Notes under the pieces: generated by a model
Seen by the model: only the letters and a program-made list of their open reading frames with translations
Told to the model about the DNA's origin: nothing
Database searches by the model: none
Position numbers and translations under genes: made by a program
DNA from: Candidatus Bathyarchaeota archaeon
GTDB taxonomy: Archaea > Thermoproteota > Bathyarchaeia > EX4484-135
DNA: 10,185 nucleotides
Assembly: GCA_011040545.1 (NCBI GenBank)
Contig: DQYM01000020.1
Location: 1 to 10,185 of the forward strand
Reading direction: 5' to 3'
Part shown: piece after piece, positions 1 through 5,971 of the stretch
How positions within the stretch are numbered: position 1 is the first letter of the stretch
Layout of the letters: each line of letters opens with the position of its first letter

Positions 1-1806
1 CATAAGGCCAGATATAGCGTAGTAGATGGAATTCAAGCCAAGCCTTCCCCTTAGCACCCCCCTCAGGCGCCTGAGATAGGGCCTAGTGGCTAGGATCCCC
101 TCAGGCCTTGGCCTGCCCCGCACGTACAATGAGAAGGCCAGGAGGGCCCCAGCAGCCAAGAGGGATAGGGAGGCCAGCGTACCAGGTAAGTGCCAGGAGG
201 TTAGAGCTGAGCTAGCAGTGGATTTGGTTCCTAGGTAGCTATTTAATACTGATCCGAGGGGCTCCTCTAGTCCTGGCATTATTATAGGGGCAAGTAGGCC
301 TATTACCACGGATATTATAGCTAGAAGGGCAGGTGTGAATGAGGCTAGGTGCCCTAGGGATGCCCCTGCATGCCTCTCCCCCCTGGCTGGCCCATGGAAG
401 ACCAGGCCCAGCATCCTTATCGTGTAGAAGGCTGTTAGGAATACTGTTAGTAGGGCTAAGAGGAAGGGCAGCATGAGGCCAGAGGCCAAGCAGGCACTTA
501 GTATTTCTTCCTTGCCCCAGAAACCACTCAAGGGGGGAAGGCCGATCAGGGAGAGGCCCAGGACCAAGGACGATGCCCATGCCAGCCCTATCTCACGCCT
601 CAGGCCACCCATTTGCTCCACGTATATGGAGCCAGCCAAGTGGATAGCTAGGCCAGCTACCATGAAGAGGGCTGATTTGAAAGCTGCGTGGGCAGCTAGG
701 TGGTAGAAGGTAGCCGTGAGGGCAGGGGCTGGATCGGGCATTAGGCCAGCAGCACCTAGGCCCAGCATCATGTATCCAAGCTGGCTCATGGTGGAGTAAG
801 CGAGGATCTTCTTCAGCTCAGAGGACACACAGCCTTCTGCTGCTGCTAAAATGGCTGTAAGGGCACCTGAGTAAGCTACTATCAGGAAGAAAATAGATGC
901 CTCCCAGGCCCCGAGCTCGTGGAGGCCAATGTAAAAGATGGGGAGGAAGCGAGCTGCAACAAACACGCCAGCCTTCACCATGGTAGCAGCGTGTATGAGG
1001 GCCGAAACGGGCGTGGGACCAGCCATGGCCTCTGGCAACCACTCCTGGAATGGAAACTGAGCTGATTTTGAGAGGGGACCAGCAGCTAGGAGCGTGGCCG
1101 TGAGGGCGAGCATGCCAGGCGTGCTGGCGAGGGCAGCTAGCCATGCCTTGGCACTAGCGTAGATGGCCGTGAGCCTGAGGGTGCCTGCGTAGGCGTAGAT
1201 CAGGAATATGCCAGAGAACATGAGGACATCGCCCACCGTGGTCGTGAACAGGGCCTTGAGGCCACAGTGCGAGGGCGAGTACATGGGTTCGGGAGGTGGG
1301 CCCCCGACCCAGCGCTCAGGCTCATCCGTGTAGTAGTGGCTTATGAGGGCGTAGCTACAGAAGCCCACTAGCTTCCAGCCAACTAGCATGGTGATTAAAT
1401 CGCCAGCTAAAACGAGGAGGAGCATGGAGGCCAGGAAGAGGCTCATGAGGGACCAGAAGCGGGGCCAGCCAGGCTCATGCCTCATGTAATCGGCTGAGTA
1501 GAGCAGTATCAGGAGGCCGATGAGGGACACCAGCACGGCCATGAGGAGGCTAAGGGGGTCTAGGAGGATGAAGAGGGGTATCCCTGGGGCCCATAGGGGG
1601 CTAGCCTCAAGCTCTAGGTAAGAGCTACCCCAGAGAGATGTAAGCAGGAGGGCTGATGAAACAAGACTGATGGAGCATGCTGATATCGCCACGGCGGGAG
1701 GGGCCTTCTCATGGATCCTGCCTAGGAGGGCAGCTAGGACGGTCGCTAGAGCTGGTGCCAGGATGCAGGAGGCAACTAGGTAGGCTGTGGGGAGTGGGAC
1801 GACCAT
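1..1806 (-). CDS. nuoL: NuoL/MrpA-type antiporter-like subunit of the membrane hydrogenase (3' end outside the window)
   Basis: Large proton-translocating membrane subunit of the complex I / group 4 hydrogenase family. The reading frame is open for 602 codons and leaves the window at base 1, so the C-terminal lateral helix and last TM segments are missing. Family motifs, read from the sequence: TM5 region GWKLVGFCSYALI (about residues 143-155), KSAQFPFQEWLPEAM with the TM7 lysine K247, GPTPVSALIHAATMVKAG (263-280), SSELKKILAYSTMSQLGYM, FYHLAAHAAFKSALFM and GLPPLSGFWGKEEIL. The TM5 glutamate of the family (E144 in E. coli NuoL) is Lys145 here (codon AAG, bases 1374-1372). The preceding gene stops with TGA inside ATGA at 1812-1809. 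ATG 1812 lies only 1 nt after GGAGG, whereas ATG 1806 lies 7 nt after it, so 1806 is chosen. It is the last visible gene of the minus-strand unit. The family call is very secure; the ion carried is unknown. Confidence 0.93.
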   Translation of the reverse strand, partial: MVVPLPTAYLVASCILAPALATVLAALLGRIHEKAPPAVAISACSISLVSSALLLTSLWGSSYLELEASPLWAPGIPLFILLDPLSLLMAVLVSLIGLLILLYSADYMRHEPGWPRFWSLMSLFLASMLLLVLAGDLITMLVGWKLVGFCSYALISHYYTDEPERWVGGPPPEPMYSPSHCGLKALFTTTVGDVLMFSGIFLIYAYAGTLRLTAIYASAKAWLAALASTPGMLALTATLLAAGPLSKSAQFPFQEWLPEAMAGPTPVSALIHAATMVKAGVFVAARFLPIFYIGLHELGAWEASIFFLIVAYSGALTAILAAAEGCVSSELKKILAYSTMSQLGYMMLGLGAAGLMPDPAPALTATFYHLAAHAAFKSALFMVAGLAIHLAGSIYVEQMGGLRREIGLAWASSLVLGLSLIGLPPLSGFWGKEEILSACLASGLMLPFLLALLTVFLTAFYTIRMLGLVFHGPARGERHAGASLGHLASFTPALLAIISVVIGLLAPIIMPGLEEPLGSVLNSYLGTKSTASSALTSWHLPGTLASLSLLAAGALLAFSLYVRGRPRPEGILATRPYLRRLRGVLRGRLGLNSIYYAISGLM

Positions 1807-1808
1807 GC

Positions 1809-3296
1809 TCATCCCTCCTGGTGGCCTAGGCTCAGTAGGTCCTGGGCACCCAGCGAGGCTAGATCTAAGGCTAGCCAGGGCCAGATGCCTAGGGCGATGA
1901 TGAAGCTGGAGAGGGTGAAGAAGGAGGCTAGCTCTGGCAGTGGGGTGCGCCCCCTCCTAGCTGGCTGGCCCTCCGCTTCCTGCCTCAGTAGCTCCTTCAC
2001 GGCCCTGAAGTAGACAGCAGCAGCTACTACCACGTTGACCAAGAAGGCAAGAGCCAGCCACCACCAGGCTGAGGAGAAGAAGGCAGAGAAGAGCAGGATC
2101 TTCTCCACAAAACCAGATGTACCAGGCAGGCCCGCCCGACAGGTCAGCGCTAAGGTCAGGAAGGTTGTAGCAGCTTTCCTCAGAGCTCTAGAGCGGGATA
2201 GGTGGCTAAACAATCTTGATCTAGCCACAGAGGCTAAGGAGCCAGCCCCAAGGAAGGCCAGGGACTTGGAGAAGGCATGACTAATGATTAAGAATATCAA
2301 GGCCGAGATAGACCCTGCTGTTCCAACTGCTAGGGCAGCAGCCATGTACCCTATTACAGCCAAACTTGAGTAGGCCAGGAAGCGCTTTACATCTGATTGG
2401 ACTAGGGCGCAGAAGTTGCCCAAGAACATATTCGCTACTCCAACGAGGGCTAGGAGGACATGCCAGCCTGATGCTGATTGATGAAATATGGTCAGGAGGG
2501 CCTTCAGTAGCCAGAAGAAGCCTATTTCCGTAGTTATACCAGCTAAGGTAGCACTTACTGGTGTTGGGGCCTCTGAATAAGCATCTGGAAGCCATGTGTG
2601 GAGCGGGACCAAAGCAGCTTCAACACCAGCCCCAGCTACGAAGATCAGGAGAGCTATCTGAAGCCATGGACCACTTGCCCCTGATAGCCTCTCGGCCAGC
2701 TGGAGTAAGTTCAGTGTGCCAGCCATGCCGTAAAGCAGGGAAGCACCAAAGAGCATGACCAAGGCACCAGAGGAGCCCATTATGAAGTACTTCCAAGCTG
2801 CCTCAAGGGCTGCCTTCCTATCCCCACCTAGGGCCACGAGGGCGTAGGCCGAGAGGCACATGACCTCCCAGAAGACGTAGAGGACCAAGAGGTCGCCTGA
2901 GAATAGCACGCCTACCATGCCTAGGCAGAGGCCTAGGAAGGCGGTGGAGAAGCCAGGCTCGTATGGCTGGCTTAGGGCATAGAGGGAGGCTGCTGAGGCC
3001 ACTAAGAGGGCCACTACAGCTAGGAGGAGGCTGGCCCTATCCACAAGGAAGGTGGTTGAGAGGCCTAATGGCCCAAAAGCTATCACGATGGGCCATCCTA
3101 AGGCCTGACCTGAGAGGTATGGCATGAGCAGGCAGTAGGAGGCCATTAAGAGGGTCGTGAGGGGTGAGGCCAGAGAGAGAGCACGTGGTAAGCTGGGTAG
3201 GGCCTTAGAGCGACCAAGGCATTCAACTACTGGCGATATCAGGAGGGAGGCAAGCAGCACGTAGAGGACCAGTATCGGATCTAGCAGGCCCCTCAC
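1809..3296 (-). CDS. NuoM/NuoN (MrpD-family) antiporter-like subunit
   Basis: A 495-residue polytopic membrane protein of the proton-conducting family (Proton_antipo_M), usual size for NuoM/NuoN/MrpD. Visible motifs: FSGDLLVLYVFWEVMCLSAY with the TM5 glutamate E144, AAWKYFIMGSSGALVM (about 166-181), PLHTWLPDAYSEAPTPVSA (231-249), QSDVKRFLAYSSLAVIGYM with K304, the TM11 IISHAFSKSLAF, and GLPGTSGFVEKILLF. The lysine normally preceding PLHTWLP in TM7 is Glu226 (VEAALVP), and the TM8 position usually occupied by Lys in NuoM (LAG..LK.G) is Glu256 (AGITTEIG). The gene starts at GTG within GTGA, overlapping the nuoK stop by 4 nt, and ends in ATGA at the start region of nuoL, so translation is probably coupled. 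NuoM and NuoN are hard to separate from sequence alone; HTWLPDAY leans to NuoM/MrpD. It would form one ion channel of the pump. Confidence 0.92.
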   Translation of the reverse strand: MRGLLDPILVLYVLLASLLISPVVECLGRSKALPSLPRALSLASPLTTLLMASYCLLMPYLSGQALGWPIVIAFGPLGLSTTFLVDRASLLLAVVALLVASAASLYALSQPYEPGFSTAFLGLCLGMVGVLFSGDLLVLYVFWEVMCLSAYALVALGGDRKAALEAAWKYFIMGSSGALVMLFGASLLYGMAGTLNLLQLAERLSGASGPWLQIALLIFVAGAGVEAALVPLHTWLPDAYSEAPTPVSATLAGITTEIGFFWLLKALLTIFHQSASGWHVLLALVGVANMFLGNFCALVQSDVKRFLAYSSLAVIGYMAAALAVGTAGSISALIFLIISHAFSKSLAFLGAGSLASVARSRLFSHLSRSRALRKAATTFLTLALTCRAGLPGTSGFVEKILLFSAFFSSAWWWLALAFLVNVVVAAAVYFRAVKELLRQEAEGQPARRGRTPLPELASFFTLSSFIIALGIWPWLALDLASLGAQDLLSLGHQEG

Positions 3297-3610
3297 CCCC
3301 GTAGCTTCCTCAGGGCCCAGGCATCAACGGTCCCAGTGCGCTTGTATATAGCTAGGGCCAGGGCTAGGCCGAAGGCAGCTATGCACCCTCCAACAGCTAG
3401 CACGATTATAATAAGTACCCCAACCACGGGATCTGAGTGGCCTGGATTGGACATGGCCGAGAGGGCAGCAAAAGCAAGGCAGGTAGCATTTACAAGTACC
3501 TCAAGGGAGATTACAAGCCTAATTAGGTTCCTCTTGGAGGCCAAGCCGTAGAGGCCTAGGACCAGGAGGCCCAGGGAGCATATCAAGACGGCTTCTGGCC
3601 CGCTTAACAA
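3293..3610 (-). CDS. nuoK: NuoK / MrpC-type small membrane subunit
   Basis: A 105-residue protein with three TM segments, close to the size of E. coli NuoK (100 aa). The motif KRNLIRLVISLEVLVNAT (about 26-43) carries the TM2 glutamate E37, equivalent to E. coli NuoK Glu36. The second channel glutamate (E. coli Glu72, AAAEASIGLALLL) is absent: the aligned stretch is AVGGCIAAFGLALAL, with Ile77 at that site, which resembles MrpC/Mbh-type proteins more than complex I. The start is TTG at 3610, overlapping the end of the upstream nuoJ-C gene by 7 nt, with a purine-rich GGAGGGGTGAGGAG just upstream. The stop is TGA shared with the GTG of the next gene. It is expected to sit between NuoJ and the antiporter-like subunits in the membrane arm. 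Confidence 0.92.
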   Translation of the reverse strand: MLSGPEAVLICSLGLLVLGLYGLASKRNLIRLVISLEVLVNATCLAFAALSAMSNPGHSDPVVGVLIIIVLAVGGCIAAFGLALALAIYKRTGTVDAWALRKLRG

Positions 3611-3879
3611 CGCTCCTCACCCCTCCACAGCCTAACCATGGCTACTCCCACGGCAGCAGCCAGTAGGGCCAAGGATGCCTGGGCAATGAGGTCTGGAAAC
3701 CTATCCTCCCAGATGACGTAGGGGAGGGCCTCATTCATCTCCTCTACTGGCCTGAGGGAGGCTGGCTTCCCGAACTTAAAGGATGGGAAGGGCGGGAATC
3801 CCTGGACCAGCAAGAGGGCCAGGAGGGCAGCCGAGAGGAGCACAGCCAGAGCGCCAGCTAGGGGCCTAAGTGCCCTCAT
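3604..3879 (-). CDS. NuoJ C-terminal half (split NuoJ / MrpB-like), 91 aa
   Basis: The protein starts at ATG 3879 (MRALRPLAG), not at the farther upstream TTG at 4005: residues encoded between 4005 and 3880 are Arg/Cys/Pro-rich and lie antisense-of-frame over the preceding gene. The start lies in an ATGA overlap with the stop of the nuoJ N-terminal half. The protein has one TM segment near residues 8-26, a periplasmic-type loop (GFPPFPSFKFGKPASL), then EALPYVIWEDRFPDLIAQ leading into a second TM segment (about 66-84) and a short basic tail. Position between the NuoJ N-half and NuoK, and the TM-loop-TM plan, indicate the second part of NuoJ, which is also split in some archaeal Fpo/Mbh systems. 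Direct similarity to NuoJ in this half is weak, so identity rests partly on context. Confidence 0.8.
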   Translation of the reverse strand: MRALRPLAGALAVLLSAALLALLLVQGFPPFPSFKFGKPASLRPVEEMNEALPYVIWEDRFPDLIAQASLALLAAAVGVAMVRLWRGEERC

Positions 3880-4115
3880 AGCGCCTCGCCCCCAACGAAC
3901 ATTACAGCTGCTACAAGCAGGATCACGACGGCACCTGCATATACGAGTAAGTGGAAGAGGGCCACGTAGGTAGCGATGAGGAGCCAGTAGATCAGGCCAG
4001 CACATATAAACATGACGATGAGCCAGATGATGGAGCGCATGAGCTTCTTGTCCTCAAGGGCCGCCAGGGCTGACGCAAGGGTGATGGCCGCTAGGACTAT
4101 CAGAGCCAGGTCCGT
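3876..4115 (-). CDS. nuoJ: NuoJ N-terminal half, apparently starting at ACG (79 aa)
   Basis: This gene is easily missed because its frame has no ATG, GTG or TTG between the upstream in-frame TAA (near 4166) and an ATG that falls after TM1. Read from ACG 4115 it gives MDLALIVLAAITLASALAAL, a loop with EDKKLMRS, then two TM segments containing LIYWLLIATYVALFHLLVYA and GAVVILLVAAVMFVGGEAL. The sequence FHLLVYAGAVVILLVAAVMF matches the NuoJ TM3 signature (VQILVYAGAVVVLFLF-type). A GGGGGAGAGGG purine run ends 1 nt before the ACG. CTG at 4109 is an alternative start. The stop TGA overlaps the ATG of the C-terminal half. It is the first gene of the minus-strand unit, 85 bp from the divergent nuoA start. 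The identification as NuoJ is firm; the start codon is inferred. Confidence 0.82.
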   Translation of the reverse strand, partial: TDLALIVLAAITLASALAALEDKKLMRSIIWLIVMFICAGLIYWLLIATYVALFHLLVYAGAVVILLVAAVMFVGGEAL

Positions 4116-4151
4116 GCCCTCTCCCCCACCTCGGCTAGGCAGGGTAGCCTT

Positions 4152-4179
4152 CTTAAGGCTTATACTTTACCAGCTTAAG
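4152..4179. promoter_or_regulatory. Pair of CTTAAG sites 22 bp apart flanking the TATA-like core
   Basis: CTTAAG occurs at 4152-4157 and 4174-4179. Each is itself a palindrome, and the starts are 22 bp apart, about two helical turns, on the same DNA face. They bracket the TATA-like TATACTTT. This geometry fits a dimeric transcription factor, but no regulator is encoded in the window and the assignment is speculative. Confidence 0.3.
4153..4163. promoter_or_regulatory. Palindromic box TTAAGGCTTAT, shared with 8100-8110
   Basis: The inner TAAG-G-CTTA is a perfect inverted repeat around base 4158. The same element (ATAAGGCTTAA on plus, TTAAGCCTTAT on minus) lies at 8100-8110 ahead of the nuoCD-nuoI unit. 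From the centre to the candidate start is 43 nt for nuoA (4201), 43 nt for nuoJ-N (4115), and 43 nt for nuoCD from the second copy. It may be the BRE/TATA core itself or an overlapping regulator site. Confidence 0.6.
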
Positions 4180-4200
4180 TCAAGTAAGGGGCGAGGGGCG

Positions 4201-4545
4201 ACGGAGGGAGACTATCTTACGTTACTAGGTTTGGCATTTGGCCTATCCTTGATTATAGCGCTCATCCTCTACATCGTTGGAAGGCTAATGGCTGAGAAAG
4301 GGACTAAAACAGAGGCTGAGCTATCGCCCTATGCCTGTGGGGAGGCAGTGCCCCCAGTAAGGCCTAAGATGGATATGTCTAGGTTCTTCGTCTACCTACT
4401 TCTCTTCCTAGCCTTTGATGTAGCCACGCCCATAATCGCCCTAGCCGTGCTGGGCCACTACGTACAGGCAGCCCTCTACCTGGCCGTGATCCTACTGGCC
4501 ATCCTAACCCCCGCCTTCTACCTAAGGGAGCTGATGGGGAGGTAG
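4201..4545 (+). CDS. nuoA: NuoA-like membrane subunit, apparently starting at ACG
   Basis: Small subunit of complex I-type enzymes at the junction of the membrane arm and quinone/active-site region. The conserved core is visible: a first TM (about residues 8-28), a loop with LSPYACGEAVPP, then MSRFFVYLLLFLAFDV and a third TM ending in LREL. Versus complex I, YECG is YACG, and in the FDVE motif the acidic Glu is Ala75 while Asp73 is kept. The frame is open upstream to ATG 4012, but that part lies antisense to nuoJ-N, crosses the promoter, and encodes an Arg/Ser-rich stretch unlike any NuoA, so it is rejected. After the promoter the first plausible starts are ACG 4201 (giving MEGDYLTLLGLAFG, 114 aa, normal length) and TTG 4231 (which would begin inside TM1). 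ACG 4201 is preferred on length and on its spacing to the palindromic box. Confidence 0.85.
   Translation, partial: TEGDYLTLLGLAFGLSLIIALILYIVGRLMAEKGTKTEAELSPYACGEAVPPVRPKMDMSRFFVYLLLFLAFDVATPIIALAVLGHYVQAALYLAVILLAILTPAFYLRELMGR
4538..4543 (+). promoter_or_regulatory. Shine-Dalgarno GGAGGT fixing the TTG start of nuoB
   Basis: GGAGGT overlaps the nuoA stop codon TAG (4543-4545) and lies 7 nt upstream of TTG 4551. This strong site is the main reason for accepting the TTG as the nuoB start. Confidence 0.75.
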
Positions 4546-4550
4546 TAGCC

Positions 4551-4985
4551 TTGGGCCTCCTACGCTGGGCTAGGGCAGTTTCACCATGGATCCTCCACTT
4601 CAATACTGGTGCCTGCAATGCCTGTGATATAGAGGTCGTAGCTGCCCTCACGCCAAGGTTTGATGTAGAGCGCTTTGGCGCCCTTAAGGTCGGTAGCCCA
4701 AGGCACGCTGACATCTTAGTTGTAACTGGGCCAGTAACACGGGAGTCAGAACCAAGGTTAAGGCGCCTCTACGAGCAGATGCCTGAGCCCAAGCTCGTAA
4801 TGGCCGTTGGGACGTGCGCCATAAGCGGTGGTGTCTTCGCTGGCTGCTACAACGTACGTGGTGGCGTGATAAACGTGCTTGGCAAGGCAGATATGATGGT
4901 GCCAGGATGCCCACCTAGGCCTGAGGCCATCTTAGAAGGCTTGATAAAGCTAGTAGAAAGGTTAAGAGGCATTAAGAAGAGGTGA
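4551..4985 (+). CDS. [NiFe] hydrogenase small subunit, group 4 (NuoB/MbhJ/HycG type)
   Basis: A 144-residue electron-transfer subunit carrying the single [4Fe-4S] cluster next to the active site. Ligands visible: C22 and C25 in NTGACNACDIE, C89 in AVGTCAISGG and C120 in VPGCPPRPEA. The CxxC spacing (CNAC) is that of group 4 hydrogenases (MbhJ, EchC, HycG); complex I NuoB has two adjacent cysteines (CC). The stretch SPRHADILVVTGPVT and LTPRFDVERFG are also typical of the Mbh-like proteins. The start is TTG, supported by GGAGGT at 7 nt. It follows nuoA by 5 nt and its TGA stop overlaps a GTG at 4982, so nuoA-nuoB-nuoH are translated as one operon. It should pair with the large subunit encoded at 6374-8062, although the two are in opposite transcription units. 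Confidence 0.95.
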   Translation: MGLLRWARAVSPWILHFNTGACNACDIEVVAALTPRFDVERFGALKVGSPRHADILVVTGPVTRESEPRLRRLYEQMPEPKLVMAVGTCAISGGVFAGCYNVRGGVINVLGKADMMVPGCPPRPEAILEGLIKLVERLRGIKKR

Positions 4986-4990
4986 TCGCC

Positions 4991-5971
4991 ATGGTCTTGA
5001 GCTTGAATGACCTAATAGCCATGCTTATCTTCCCTGGCTTCTTCTTCCTCATATTAATGGCCTTCTTCCTAGAGTGGCTAGATAGGAAGGTAGTAGCAAA
5101 AGTGCAGGATAGGTATGGCCCCCTAATGGCTGGCCCAGCGGGCATACTCCAGCCCATAGCCGATTTCATCAAGCTCCTCTCTAAAGAGGATATAGTGCCA
5201 AGGGGGGCCAATAAGGTGCTCCTAACGGCTGGCCCTATACTAATGGTTGCCCTCCCGCTGACGGCCCTCCTCTTCGTGCCCATAGATGGCCAGAGCGCCA
5301 TAGTTGATTTTGAGGGGAGCCTTATAGCTGTCCTCTTCATACTGATACTGACTACCCAGCTTGTGCTCCTAATCGGCTGGGCTAGTGCAAATGTATTTGC
5401 TGCTGAGGGATCCATGAGGTCAGCCCTCCAAATGCTTAGCTATGAGATACCCCTTGCCCTCACGGCCATCTGCCCAGCCCTCATGGCTGGTAGCCTAAGC
5501 CTCAGCGAGATCTACCGTGCCCAGGCGGAGCTTGGCTGGCCATTCCTGGCCTACCTACCGCCCCTTGGCGCCATATCCTTCTTGGTGTTCCTAACGTGCT
5601 CCCTAGCTGAGCTTGAGAGGGTCCCCTTTGATGCCCCAGAGGCGGAAACCGAAATAGTAGCAGGCTGGATGACGGAGCTAACTGGCCGAAGGCTAGCCCT
5701 CGTTAAGCTAGGAAGGAACCTGGACTTCCTCCTAATGGCCAGCTTGATGGCCAGCCTCTACCTTGGCGATCCAATAACGCCTAGCTTGCCCCTGCTGGCA
5801 CCAGCTGCCTTCATATTGAAAACGCTAGCCTGCGCTGGCATCATGTCCTTCGCTAGGGGCCTAGTAGCTAGGTTCAGGATAGACCAGGCCCTACGCCTAT
5901 TCTGGACCTACATAATACCGATATCAGTAGGCGTCCTAGTGGCTACTAAGCTTGCCCTCCTGCTTGCCTAG
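4991..5971 (+). CDS. nuoH: NuoH / MbhM-type membrane anchor subunit
   Basis: A 326-residue polytopic protein that connects the peripheral catalytic arm to the membrane pump. The first cytoplasmic loop reads EWLDRKVVAKVQDRYGP followed by GILQPIADFIKLLSKED, and the third loop ELERVPFDAPEAETE (about residues 208-222), both hallmark NuoH sequences; GWMTELTGRRLALVKLGRN follows. GTG 4982 is an alternative start overlapping the nuoB stop, but GAGGTGATC at 4979-4987 is a near-perfect anti-16S match and lies just before ATG 4991, which favours the latter. The C-terminal end overlaps the convergent nuoI by 26 bp (5946-5971). The SKEDI form of the first loop resembles Mbh/Ech hydrogenases more than quinone-reducing complex I. 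Confidence 0.95.
   Translation: MVLSLNDLIAMLIFPGFFFLILMAFFLEWLDRKVVAKVQDRYGPLMAGPAGILQPIADFIKLLSKEDIVPRGANKVLLTAGPILMVALPLTALLFVPIDGQSAIVDFEGSLIAVLFILILTTQLVLLIGWASANVFAAEGSMRSALQMLSYEIPLALTAICPALMAGSLSLSEIYRAQAELGWPFLAYLPPLGAISFLVFLTCSLAELERVPFDAPEAETEIVAGWMTELTGRRLALVKLGRNLDFLLMASLMASLYLGDPITPSLPLLAPAAFILKTLACAGIMSFARGLVARFRIDQALRLFWTYIIPISVGVLVATKLALLLA

Larger units (their letters stand above)
4116..4200. promoter_or_regulatory. Bidirectional promoter region between nuoJ and nuoA
   Basis: This 85-bp gap separates the two divergent units. It holds a short AT-richer core (4151-4184) in an otherwise GC-rich sequence, containing the palindrome TTAAGGCTTAT (4153-4163), which gives a TATA-like CTTATAC on the plus strand and GTATAAG on the minus strand. 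Transcription starting about 25 nt from these boxes would give leaders of roughly 10-20 nt in each direction. No Rho-independent-like hairpin or other gene is visible. The TATA assignment is inferred from sequence and spacing only. Confidence 0.6.

Noticed and set aside
239..1144. Minus-strand open frames at 239-580 and 818-1144
   Set aside because: They lie out of frame within nuoL, whose own frame is open across the whole 1-1806 region and contains all conserved motifs.
3880..4005. N-terminal extension of nuoJ-C from TTG 4005
   Set aside because: It overlaps the real nuoJ N-half in another frame and encodes a Cys/Arg-rich segment. The ATGA overlap at 3879 gives a clean start.
4012..4200. 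N-terminal extension of the nuoA frame from ATG 4012
   Set aside because: It runs antisense through nuoJ-N and across the promoter, and its Arg/Ser-rich translation is not NuoA-like. The conserved part begins after 4201.
4379..4914. Minus-strand open frames opposite nuoA and nuoB
   Set aside because: They are Arg/Ala-rich antisense shadows of genes with clear cysteine motifs on the plus strand.
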